From NCBI RefSeq assembly GCF_000262755.1, contig NZ_AFEU01000001.1, forward strand, positions 62,001-126,000: a DNA stretch of 64,000 nt. The letters are read 5' to 3'. This document shows, piece by piece, positions 45,760 through 53,727 of the stretch (positions are counted from its first letter, which is position 1; every line of letters starts with the position of its first letter). The translations under genes were made by a program, and so were the position numbers. The notes under the pieces were generated by a model that did not search any database, was not told the origin of the DNA, and was given only the letters and a program-made list of their open reading frames with translations. The stretch comes from Bacillus methanolicus PB1. GTDB taxonomy: Bacteria > Bacillota > Bacilli > Bacillales > Cytobacillaceae.

Positions 45760-45868
45760 AACAGTGTGCAGGCAAAAGAAGGTATAGAATACACAATTGC
45801 TTGTACATTATAAGTTACATAAACGTAACATAAAAAAACTAAAAATTTTGAAAAGGAGTGTATAATTT

Positions 45869-46504
45869 ATGCAACTACAATTAGCTCTAGATTTGGTAAA
45901 CATCGAAGAAGCAAAGCAAGTAGTAAGTGAGGTACAGGAGTATGTCGATATCGTGGAAATCGGAACTCCGGTTATTAAAATTTGGGGTCTTCAAGCTGTA
46001 AAAGCGGTTAAAGACGCATTCCCTCATTTACAAGTTTTAGCTGACATGAAAACTATGGATGCTGCAGCATATGAAGTTGCTAAAGCAGCTGAGCATGGCG
46101 CTGATATCGTAACAATTCTTGCAGCAGCTGAAGATGTATCAATTAAAGGTGCTGTAGAAGAAGCGAAAAAACTTGGCAAAAAAATCCTTGTTGACATGAT
46201 CGCAATTAAAAACCTAGAAGAGCGTGCAAAACAAGTGGATGAAATGGGCGTAGACTACATTTGCGTGCACGCTGGATACGATCTTCAAGCAGTAGGTAAA
46301 AACCCTCTAGAAGATCTTAAGAGAATTAAAGCTGTCGTGAAAAATGCAAAAACTGCTATTGCAGGCGGAATCAAATTAGAAACATTACCTGAAGTTATCA
46401 AAGCAGAACCGGATCTTGTCATTGTTGGCGGCGGTATTGCTAACCAAACTGATAAAAAAGCAGCAGCTGAAAAAATTAATAAATTAGTTAAACAAGGGTT
46501 ATGA
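45869..46504 (+). CDS. hxlA: 3-hexulose-6-phosphate synthase
   Basis: The 211-residue TIM-barrel enzyme of the OMP decarboxylase superfamily has MQLQLALDLVNIEEA at the start, the metal/catalytic DMKTMDAA (D-x-K-x-x-D) and VHAGYD, and AIAGGIKLETLPEV. It condenses formaldehyde with ribulose-5-phosphate. The AAAGGAGTG ribosome site is strong. It overlaps hxlB by 4 bp. In Bacillus this pair detoxifies formaldehyde or feeds the RuMP pathway; zwf next door can supply ribulose-5-phosphate. Confidence 0.95.
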   Translation: MQLQLALDLVNIEEAKQVVSEVQEYVDIVEIGTPVIKIWGLQAVKAVKDAFPHLQVLADMKTMDAAAYEVAKAAEHGADIVTILAAAEDVSIKGAVEEAKKLGKKILVDMIAIKNLEERAKQVDEMGVDYICVHAGYDLQAVGKNPLEDLKRIKAVVKNAKTAIAGGIKLETLPEVIKAEPDLVIVGGGIANQTDKKAAAEKINKLVKQGL

Positions 46505-47064
46505 TCAGCATGCTGACAACTGAATTTTTATCTGAAATCGTAAAAGAATTAAATAGTTCGGTTAACCAAATCGCCGATGAAGAAGCCGAAGCACTGGTAA
46601 ACGGGATTCTTCAATCAAAAAAAGTATTTGTTGCCGGTGCAGGAAGATCCGGTTTTATGGCTAAATCCTTTGCGATGCGGATGATGCACATGGGAATTGA
46701 TGCCTATGTCGTTGGCGAAACCGTAACTCCTAACTATGAAAAAGAGGACATTTTAATTATTGGATCCGGCTCAGGAGAAACAAAAGGCCTCGTTTCCATG
46801 GCTCAAAAAGCAAAAAGCATTGGCGGAACCATCGCGGCTGTTACTATTAACCCTGAATCAACCATTGGGCAATTGGCTGATATCGTTATTAAAATGCCAG
46901 GTTCGCCTAAAGACAAATCAGAAGCAAGGGAAACTATTCAACCAATGGGATCCCTTTTCGAGCAAACATTATTATTGTTCTATGATGCAGTCATTTTGAG
47001 ATTCATGGAAAAAAAGGGCTTGGATACAAAAACAATGTATGGAAGACATGCAAATCTTGAGTAG
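46501..47064 (+). CDS. hxlB: 6-phospho-3-hexuloisomerase
   Basis: The 187-residue SIS-domain protein has KVFVAGAGRSGFMAKSFAM, VGETVTPNY, LIIGSGSGETKGLVS and the ending RHANLE, standard for HxlB/PHI. It converts hexulose-6-phosphate to fructose-6-phosphate. It starts on the ATGA overlap with hxlA, so translation is coupled. A strong terminator follows. Confidence 0.95.
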   Translation: MISMLTTEFLSEIVKELNSSVNQIADEEAEALVNGILQSKKVFVAGAGRSGFMAKSFAMRMMHMGIDAYVVGETVTPNYEKEDILIIGSGSGETKGLVSMAQKAKSIGGTIAAVTINPESTIGQLADIVIKMPGSPKDKSEARETIQPMGSLFEQTLLLFYDAVILRFMEKKGLDTKTMYGRHANLE

Positions 47065-47080
47065 GCCTGGAATTAAGAAA

Positions 47081-47117
47081 AGGAAAGACCCGAAAAACTT
47101 CGCGGTCTTTCCTTTTT
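47081..47117 (+). terminator. terminator of hxlAB
   Basis: AGGAAAGACCCG and CGCGGTCTTTCCT form a strong stem, followed by TTTTT. Confidence 0.9.
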
Positions 47118-47150
47118 ATTTTTATAAAAATGTGCGGAGTTTTTTCTGAA

Positions 47151-47286
47151 GGCTCATGTATTGGAGCGAAAGCTTATAAATCATATATAGGAAAGAGGGC
47201 TAATATATCGACATAAAAGCTCATAAATCAGAAATAAGGCTCATATATCAAATTAAAGACTCGTTAACTTGAATAACGGCTCAAAG
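47151..47286. repeat. degenerate 20-bp tandem array (array 1)
   Basis: Six units of about 20 bp start at 47151, 47171, 47198, 47218, 47238 and 47258, with a six-base insertion between units 2 and 3, and a partial unit at 47278. Most begin GGCTCATA or a close variant and continue ATATC-AAATAA-like. It fills the gap between the hxlAB terminator and the stop of the 47289 gene. The same unit forms array 2 at 59678. Confidence 0.75.
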
Positions 47287-47288
47287 TT

Positions 47289-48284
47289 CTATAAAACTTC
47301 ATTAGCAATCAGTTTATAAGATTGAATACGCTCTTCATAACTATGTGTAATGGTAATAATCATGATTTCGTCCGCTTCGTATAAAGTTTGTAATTCGATA
47401 AGCTGTTGCTTAACTTCGCGCGGATTACCAATCACCATTTTTTTTCTCATATTTTTGATTTTCTTTTTTTCATCGCTATTTAAAGAATACCGTTTTGCTT
47501 CTTCTATTGAAGGTACCCCTTGTCTTCCTTCACCTTTTTCAAGTTGTATTTCCCACAAAAGATTACTTAAGGCTATTTCCTCTGCTCTTTCTGTTGTTTC
47601 GGAACAAATGGCAGAAACTGCAACAATTGATTTAGGCCGTTGCAGCCTGTCATTTGCTTTAAAATTATTCATATAGTTTTTCATGATGCTCGGTCCTTCT
47701 TTTTCACTCATAAAGTGGCCGAATGCATACGCAGTTCCGGTTTCTGCTGCAAGTACTGCACTTTTTTCACTCGTTCCGAGAATCCAAGGTTCAGGCGAGA
47801 TCTCGGGTTTCGGGGAAGCAGAAATTTTTGAAAACATATGATCAGAAGGAAAATCATTTTGTAAAAATTGGAGGAGATTATTGAAAGAATCAGGCATGTT
47901 CCGAACTTGTTCCAAAAAGTTATCTGAAAGAGCCATCGTAGCTTCAGCAGATCCTCCCGGAGCTCTGCCAATCCCTAAGTCAATGCGACCCGGAAATAAG
48001 GTTGCAAGCATATTAAAAGTTTCGGCAATCTTATAAGGTTTATAATGAGGGAGTAATACAGCTCCAGCTCCAATACGAATTTTTTCTGTGTTTGCCCCTA
48101 TGTATCCTAACATGACTTCAGGGGCTGAACAAGCAAGTCCAGGGAGATCATGGTGCTCAGCTATCCAGTAACGAGTAAAGCCTAATTTTTCTCCAATTTG
48201 CGCAAGTTTCAATGATTCTTGCAATGCTTGCGCGGCTGTTGTTCCGGAAGAGATTGGGGATTGATCTAAAATACTTAATTTCAT
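47289..48284 (-). CDS. LLM-class (luciferase-like) flavin-dependent oxidoreductase
   Basis: The 331-residue TIM-barrel protein shows the MsnO8-type start (LSILDQSPISSGTTAAQAL), YWIAEHHDLPGLACSAPEVM, GAGAVLLPHYKPYKIAE and LFPGRIDLGIGRAPG. It uses FMNH2 and oxygen in related enzymes. The natural substrate is not readable. The stop lies at the edge of the 20-bp array. It is followed upstream by a GGTCAGGCC-family stem-loop and is single. Confidence 0.85.
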   Translation of the reverse strand: MKLSILDQSPISSGTTAAQALQESLKLAQIGEKLGFTRYWIAEHHDLPGLACSAPEVMLGYIGANTEKIRIGAGAVLLPHYKPYKIAETFNMLATLFPGRIDLGIGRAPGGSAEATMALSDNFLEQVRNMPDSFNNLLQFLQNDFPSDHMFSKISASPKPEISPEPWILGTSEKSAVLAAETGTAYAFGHFMSEKEGPSIMKNYMNNFKANDRLQRPKSIVAVSAICSETTERAEEIALSNLLWEIQLEKGEGRQGVPSIEEAKRYSLNSDEKKKIKNMRKKMVIGNPREVKQQLIELQTLYEADEIMIITITHSYEERIQSYKLIANEVL

Positions 48285-48351
48285 TGTGTAATTCCTTCTT
48301 TCTGAATGATAACGAACTTTACATTTTTTTAAGTGCAGAAGTACCTGCAGA

Positions 48352-48408
48352 AAAGGGGCTGACTCTATTGAAGGGGTCAGGCCCTTTACAATTAAGTCAG
48401 CCTCTTTT
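48352..48408. terminator. GGTCAGGCC-family stem-loop
   Basis: AAAGGGGCTGACT and AGTCAGCCTCTTTT form the outer stem; AAGGGGTCAGGCCCTTT lies in the middle. It directly follows the 48425 gene and lies upstream of the 47289 gene. Confidence 0.7.
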
Positions 48409-48424
48409 ACAGAATAATGTTATT

Positions 48425-49288
48425 TTATCCTTGAAACGTTTGTTTCACAACTTCTTTAAGCGAAGTCGGGGTTCCAATTAGATTAGTTAGATCATCGGAT
48501 GTTTTTGCCGTCTCACCTTCTGATACTGCATCATAAATACTTGCAGAAAGCTCAGCGACAGGTTCCGGCAGTCCGGCTTTTACGAGGTATTCCTTCATTT
48601 CATCAAATGCAATAGATCGATGCACAACCTTTTTGCCAGTAACTTCAGTGAGTATTTGTGCAAGTTCATCGAAGCTCCAAGGCTTTGGGTTTACGAGGTT
48701 GTAGTTTTTGTTTTCATGACCTTCCTCAGTGAGAACAGTTGCAGCAGCACGTGCAAGATCATTCCGAGTCACAGCATTAAGTCTTCCATTTCCTGCATTA
48801 GTAACTAATTCTCCACTCTCTATTGCTGCATTGAGCCCAGGATTGACAAAAACTTCAGTATAAAGGGAATTACGCAAGAATGTATAAGGAATATTCGTCG
48901 TACGAATTGCATATTCCGTAGCCATATGGACGAATGCAAGAGGCACTTGAGATTGTTCACCAAAGGCATACCCAGTATAGGCAATATATTTTATCCCCGC
49001 ATCTCTTGCTGCTTGAACGACATTCGCATGTTGGCGGACACGAAGGGTATTATCAGAATCCGGGCTTGAGATAAAGAGCACCTTTGAAGCTCCTTCAAAC
49101 GATTTCTTCATAGACTCCATATCCATATAATCCCCATGGCGAACTTCCACGCCAAGATCGGCAAGTTTTGAAGCTTTCTCCACATTTCGAACACTTGCAA
49201 TAATTTCATTCGCAGGCACTTTTTTAAGAAGATGTTCAATAACAAGACCTCCTAAAATGCCTGTAGCTCCTGTCACAACCATTGACAT
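48425..49288 (-). CDS. NmrA-like NAD(P)H-binding oxidoreductase (QorB-like)
   Basis: The 287-residue atypical SDR starts MVVTGATGILGGLVIEHLLK, with EVRHGDYMDMESMKKSFEG, KVLFISSPDSDN and YTGYAFGEQS. It fits the NmrA/QorB group of NADPH-dependent quinone or aldehyde reductases. The substrate is unknown. AAAGGAAGGA precedes the ATG. Monocistronic between repeat elements. Confidence 0.82.
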   Translation of the reverse strand: MSMVVTGATGILGGLVIEHLLKKVPANEIIASVRNVEKASKLADLGVEVRHGDYMDMESMKKSFEGASKVLFISSPDSDNTLRVRQHANVVQAARDAGIKYIAYTGYAFGEQSQVPLAFVHMATEYAIRTTNIPYTFLRNSLYTEVFVNPGLNAAIESGELVTNAGNGRLNAVTRNDLARAAATVLTEEGHENKNYNLVNPKPWSFDELAQILTEVTGKKVVHRSIAFDEMKEYLVKAGLPEPVAELSASIYDAVSEGETAKTSDDLTNLIGTPTSLKEVVKQTFQG

Positions 49289-49448
49289 AGATTATCCTTC
49301 CTTTCAAATAAATTCTCAAGAAGTTTTAGCTGTAACACAATCAGTTACAACCATATAAAAAAAATATTGAGCAGCTAATTACTACTCATTTCCCTTCTCG
49401 ATGTAACCATTATAGTTTCAACAGAAAAAGAAAGTCAAGGAAAATACA

Positions 49449-49592
49449 TTAGGGGGTCATTCGCCCGCCGCTTTAATACTTTAACGCATTAATCGAATGA
49501 GGGTTAGGCCCGCATCGCTTTAACGCGTTAAAAGATTGAGGGCCTGACCCGCATCGCTTTAACGCGTTAAACTAATAAGGGGGCCAGACCCC
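49449..49592. repeat. 39-bp-unit array with terminal GGCCAGACC hairpin
   Basis: GCATCGCTTTAACGCGTTAAA at 49512 repeats at 49551, 39 bp on; a diverged unit (GCCGCTTTAATACTTTAACG) precedes from 49467. The array ends in GGGGGCCAGACCCC next to the selB stop. Same family as 27770. Confidence 0.8.
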
Positions 49593-49596
49593 TTTC

Positions 49597-51477
49597 TTAT
49601 TGCCATATTCGTTTGTTCTCGACTCGTTTTGTGAATCCGAGTGCGTCGAGGCGTTCAAGGAATGGAATCATATATTTCCGCGATAAATTTAATACTTCTT
49701 TCGCATCTCCTATTTCAAAATCTGTTCCGGTGTGTTCTTTAAGCCTTTTTACTGCTTCTTTGAAATGACCGCTATGCCAATAATAATGATCATCGAGCGG
49801 TACGATAAACCCCTGTTCTTCTAAGTGCTTTTTCAAGTCTTCAGCAAGGCTGTCAGGAATGCCGGCTCCCGCAATATAATCCGTTAAATAACGAACCTTT
49901 AAGCCATCAGTTTTCAATTCCTCAAGCATATTCTCTACCCGATTTTGCCAATTTTCCGGTATATGAGGTACGAACTCTCCGAGAAATACAAATTGCCCGC
50001 GGCGGCCGAACAAACCGCTTTCAACTCCCCTTTCCAGCACATGCTTTATTAATGTACGAGGATAAGTTTTTTGCAGCATATGCAGCAATTCAGCTTTATT
50101 TACCCCTTGCTTCATCGGAGACACTGCGTGAAATTCTTTCAAACGGCCGTAAATTTCATCTTCAATTGCATTGACAAATGACGCTAACGTATATTCTTTT
50201 CCGTTATAAATGACAAATGTTTCGTCTTCCAGCACATGTATTAACGTTTCTTCATCAAGGGAAGTCTCCTTCAAAAGCTCCTGTAACCCGGCACTTATTG
50301 ACTCGGTTAAAACTCTTATTACTCGTTCTTTAGGAGTTCCTTCCTTCTTTTTTTCAAGCTCTTCAACTGTTTTCATTCTAAACCGATACTGTTTCCCGTT
50401 TGGATCAATGACCCAGCCGCCGCCGATTGTTTCCTGCGGGCTCGGCCGCCTTAAAATAAATCGGTCGCCCCGTTTCGCAACAATCTCTTCATCTAGCAGT
50501 AGTTGACAAAGAACTTCGCCTTTTTCCTCCTTTAGTTCGTTCCGGTCAAAGAAAACAATTCGTCCCATTACTTCAGCCGTACAGATATGGCATTTGATCA
50601 GTGTTCTTTGCTTCACTTCATATTCAAGGTTTTCCACAATTCGAATCGCCACATCAATCGTTTTTGTCACGGTGAAATGCTCTGAAGTTACAAGAACATC
50701 TCCCCGTTCTAAATCTTCCTTTGAGACCCCGGAAAGGTTAATGGCCGCACGCTGCCCTGCAAATACTTTTTCGGCAGGCTGGTGATGCACTTGAATCTGG
50801 CGGGCGCGAACTTCAATTCCCTTCGGCAGAATTATTAAAGACTGTCCTTCTTCAACAGTGCCTTCATAAACCGTACCCCTTACCACCGTTCCCTGGCCTT
50901 TTACGGTAAAAACCTGGTCAATAGGAAGGCGGAAAGATCCTTTTGCATCCCTTGTTTCTTGTTTTTTTAACGTATGAATTATCAAACTTTTCAGCTCATC
51001 AATCCCTTTTTTCGACAGGCTGTCAACCAATACGAACGGAAAATTTTCAAAAACAGTCCCTTTTAACTCTTCTAAAATATCATCTTTGACAAGGTCAATA
51101 AACTCTTCCTCAACCCGGTCAATTTTGGTGATCGCAACAATCCCATTGCTGATTCCGAGAAAACCAAGTATATCCAAATGCTCCTGCGTTTGCGGCATGA
51201 CGCCTTCATCAGCTGCCACAACAAGGATAACTAAATCAATCCCGGCAACCCCGGCGATCATTTGGCGGATAAACCGCTCATGACCGGGAACATCGATAAC
51301 GGATATTTGAATTTCTCCATCATCATATAAAGGTGCAAAACCAAGTTCAATGGAGATTTGCCGCTCTTTTTCCTCTTTCAGACGGTCGGTGTCAACGTTT
51401 GTAAGAGCTTTCGTTAGTGATGTTTTGCCGTGATCGATATGCCCTGCCATTCCAATTGTAAAAAACCTTTTATTCAA
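49597..51477 (-). CDS. selB: selenocysteine-specific translation elongation factor SelB
   Basis: The 626-residue GTPase has [14 protein letters not shown] (residues 12-25), the switch regions with [23 protein letters not shown] and TKID. After the EF-Tu-like domains come the SelB domain with [19 protein letters not shown] and C-terminal winged helices (to the end, [20 protein letters not shown]). That C-terminal part binds the SECIS hairpin and separates SelB from EF-Tu. I chose a TTG at 51477 after AAGGTGG; the longer frame to 51579 runs through the upstream terminator. A matching tRNA-Sec lies at 60856. selA and selD are not in the window. Confidence 0.93.
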   Translation of the reverse strand: MNKRFFTIGMAGHIDHGKTSLTKALTNVDTDRLKEEKERQISIELGFAPLYDDGEIQISVIDVPGHERFIRQMIAGVAGIDLVILVVAADEGVMPQTQEHLDILGFLGISNGIVAITKIDRVEEEFIDLVKDDILEELKGTVFENFPFVLVDSLSKKGIDELKSLIIHTLKKQETRDAKGSFRLPIDQVFTVKGQGTVVRGTVYEGTVEEGQSLIILPKGIEVRARQIQVHHQPAEKVFAGQRAAINLSGVSKEDLERGDVLVTSEHFTVTKTIDVAIRIVENLEYEVKQRTLIKCHICTAEVMGRIVFFDRNELKEEKGEVLCQLLLDEEIVAKRGDRFILRRPSPQETIGGGWVIDPNGKQYRFRMKTVEELEKKKEGTPKERVIRVLTESISAGLQELLKETSLDEETLIHVLEDETFVIYNGKEYTLASFVNAIEDEIYGRLKEFHAVSPMKQGVNKAELLHMLQKTYPRTLIKHVLERGVESGLFGRRGQFVFLGEFVPHIPENWQNRVENMLEELKTDGLKVRYLTDYIAGAGIPDSLAEDLKKHLEEQGFIVPLDDHYYWHSGHFKEAVKRLKEHTGTDFEIGDAKEVLNLSRKYMIPFLERLDALGFTKRVENKRIWQ

Positions 51478-51509
51478 TGGCTCCACCTTCTTTATTTTTT
51501 CTGAAAAAA

Positions 51510-51537
51510 TAAGACGATCTCGAAAAGATCGCCTTTT
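51510..51537 (-). terminator. terminator of coaW
   Basis: GACGATCTC/AGATCGCC (on the minus strand GGCGATCT and AGATCGTC) form a stem, then TTATTTTTTC on the minus strand. Confidence 0.75.
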
Positions 51538-51601
51538 AAGTATTTCATCATGTTCAATACACACTATTATAGCATTCACCGCACTAATCTAACAAAAAGA
51601 T

Positions 51602-52411
51602 TTACAATTGCAAGAGCGCACCGAGCGAACCGGCATATTCGCCATGATCCAAAAACACATGATCGATTCCCACCATCTTTTTGTAGGAAGAAAGGCATTG
51701 TTTTAGCGGTTCATTCCCAGCGAGAGTGCTCCCGATATAAACAAGGCGATCCGCACCATGGGCTGATACTGCCTGCATGCTCAATAAAACAAGGGTTTCC
51801 CCGATTATGTTGATAACAGCAGCTGCCTTATCCTCTTTAGAACTATTTGGATTGATAACACCCTTCGCAAAATTGCTTGCAGTTAAGTTTCCGTCAATTG
51901 GCGGTTCCTGCGGAAAATAAATGTCTTTGACTAATAAATCAACATTCCCTTTATTTCCATTAGACGCTAATTCAACCAGTTTGGAAAAATCCGTTTCGCC
52001 TGTGAGCAAAGCACCAAGTCCCATCAACGTTCCGCCGCCGATTCCACTCCCAAAAATCCGAGTGTAATTGTTTTTTTCTGCGACAAACCATGAAGTTCCT
52101 GTTCCGATATTTACAATAATCAATTTCTTGGTAGTATCGATTTCGGCCTCTTTTAATAAGAACATGGCTCCCTCACAAGTTGAATCGAATTCGGGAACAA
52201 TCTTGCCTTCAGGGAAAAATTGATCCTTCATAATAGCGGCTTTTCCCCCTGTCAAAGCCACTGCTGCATTTGGCGCAACTATTTTCAGCCATTCGAGAGC
52301 AGATGCAAGCTCTCTAATCGGATATTTATTGTAATGAAAGACGCCGCTTTCTTCATAAGTGATTTTCACTAAAGAACCACCGGCATCAATCCCAACTTTT
52401 TTGATATTCAT
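51602..52411 (-). CDS. coaW: type II pantothenate kinase
   Basis: The 269-residue ASKHA-fold kinase starts VGIDAGGSLVKITYEE, with ALTGGKAA, NIGTGTSWFVAE, GSGIGGGTLMGLGALL and YIGSTLAGN. It fits CoaW of Staphylococcus and Bacillus, which phosphorylates pantothenate without CoA feedback. The ribosome site AGGGGGA is close. It is followed by its terminator, then selB. Confidence 0.9.
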   Translation of the reverse strand: MNIKKVGIDAGGSLVKITYEESGVFHYNKYPIRELASALEWLKIVAPNAAVALTGGKAAIMKDQFFPEGKIVPEFDSTCEGAMFLLKEAEIDTTKKLIIVNIGTGTSWFVAEKNNYTRIFGSGIGGGTLMGLGALLTGETDFSKLVELASNGNKGNVDLLVKDIYFPQEPPIDGNLTASNFAKGVINPNSSKEDKAAAVINIIGETLVLLSMQAVSAHGADRLVYIGSTLAGNEPLKQCLSSYKKMVGIDHVFLDHGEYAGSLGALLQL

Positions 52412-52453
52412 TCTTGTCCCCCTAGATGGTAAAATCCCTTACATTATAATTAT

Positions 52454-52891
52454 TTATTTATTGAAATGAAATAACAATATAGATCCGAAAAGCATGAAAA
52501 TAGCGAGTATCTTTTTAAAATCAAGCGGCATTTTGATACCGCCGAACAAGCCGAAATGGTCAATAACCGCACCAATCAGCAGCTGTCCTGCTATGACAGT
52601 AATCAATGCCGGCGCCACGCCTATTTTTGGAACAACAAGAACCATGATAAAAACATATAAAGCCCCAAGTAAACCGCCGACCAGCTGCCATTTTGGAACA
52701 TTAGATACGGCAGAGATATTCCCTTTTCCGAAAAAAATCACGACAAAAAATAATGCGAGGGTACCGATTACAAAAGAAATAAATGCCCCTTCAACTGCGC
52801 CGACTTTTTTCCCAAGTCCGCCATTAATGACAGCTTGCAAACCGATTGCGATTCCCCCAAGCAGTGCAAAAAATGAAAACAGCCATTTCAT
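52454..52891 (-). CDS. YdcZ-like (DUF606) DMT-family small membrane transporter
   Basis: The 145-residue protein has four to five membrane helices and the family motif IAIGLQAVINGGLGKKVG at the start, followed by FISFVIGTLALFFVVIFFG and ALITVIAGQLLIGAVIDHFG. DUF606 proteins are half-size drug/metabolite transporters, often acting as dimers. Substrate unknown. AAAGGGGAG precedes the ATG. Confidence 0.82.
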   Translation of the reverse strand: MKWLFSFFALLGGIAIGLQAVINGGLGKKVGAVEGAFISFVIGTLALFFVVIFFGKGNISAVSNVPKWQLVGGLLGALYVFIMVLVVPKIGVAPALITVIAGQLLIGAVIDHFGLFGGIKMPLDFKKILAIFMLFGSILLFHFNK

Positions 52892-52957
52892 TTATGATTT
52901 CTCCCCTTTTTCATACAAAGTCCGCTCATTAACACAGCCCCCGTTAAATGCTTATAT

Positions 52958-53638
52958 TCAATTTTTATATATTAAGACTCCATCTTCTAATTCAAGCCTG
53001 GTCGAATGGTCGTGAGAAATGACTTCTCCATCTCTTACTTTGATTTTTTTCTTAAATAACGGACCATCATAAACAAACGTATGATATTCACCCGCTTCCC
53101 CCATCGGGCAAACATTCTTCTTCACGATGTCATGGAGGAACCGGTCATTTACCTCTCTTCCGAGCCAAGAATCTTCCAGCATATCTTTCCGCACTCTGAT
53201 CACTTTTGCTTTATAGCCTGAATGTATAAATGCTTCTAAAGCATGAAGCGCTTCCGATTGTTTCATCCACAACGGATAGATCGGCTCTAAACCGCTTGCG
53301 TTCGCCGTTTTTCCCCCCCACTCGCGGTGTTCATCCAAATAAAGATCACCAAATGCAATGCCTTCTAAATTGTACTTTGTTTTAAGCATTTTTAAAGATT
53401 CTATGAAACTTTCGGTATAACTTTCAAAGGTGCATTCGATAAAATGAACAGGGACATCCAATGCTTCTCCTTGGAGCTTAATTAATTCCCTTTTTTCCCC
53501 GTGGCCGAACGTCCGCCCCATTTCTCTCGAAACCGTCGTAACGAAACAGGCAATTTTATAACCTTGCTTTACAAGCTTGTCTAACGCCATACATCCATCT
53601 TTTCCGCCGCTCCAGGAAAGAGCAATATTTTTACACAT
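52958..53638 (-). CDS. Dph6-like ATP-pyrophosphatase (PP-loop) protein
   Basis: The 226-residue protein has the PP-loop SWSGGKDGCMALDKLV (residues 8-23), GIAFGDLYLDEHREW and the Dph6/MJ0570-like EPIYPLWMKQSEAL with CPMGEAGEYHTFVYDGP. Relatives include eukaryotic diphthine-ammonia ligase; bacteria lack diphthamide, so the substrate is unknown. The ATG at 53638 has AGAGGTGA upstream; the longer frame to 53689 does not. Confidence 0.8.
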   Translation of the reverse strand: MCKNIALSWSGGKDGCMALDKLVKQGYKIACFVTTVSREMGRTFGHGEKRELIKLQGEALDVPVHFIECTFESYTESFIESLKMLKTKYNLEGIAFGDLYLDEHREWGGKTANASGLEPIYPLWMKQSEALHALEAFIHSGYKAKVIRVRKDMLEDSWLGREVNDRFLHDIVKKNVCPMGEAGEYHTFVYDGPLFKKKIKVRDGEVISHDHSTRLELEDGVLIYKN

Positions 53639-53682
53639 TTTATCACCTCTGTATTCAACATTAAAATTCGGAATAGAATAAC

Positions 53683-53717
53683 AGAGCACGCTCGATTTGA
53701 AGCATTTGCGTGCTCTT
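53683..53717 (-). terminator. terminator of sbcDC
   Basis: AGAGCACGC (53683-53691) pairs with GCGTGCTCT (53709-53717), 11 bp past the sbcC stop; the minus-strand continuation is TGTTATTCTATT. Confidence 0.65.
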
Positions 53718-53727
53718 GTATCTTTAC

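Noticed and set aside
47151-47286. CRISPR array candidate
   Set aside because: The 20-bp units have no unique spacers between them, are degenerate and have no cas genes nearby.
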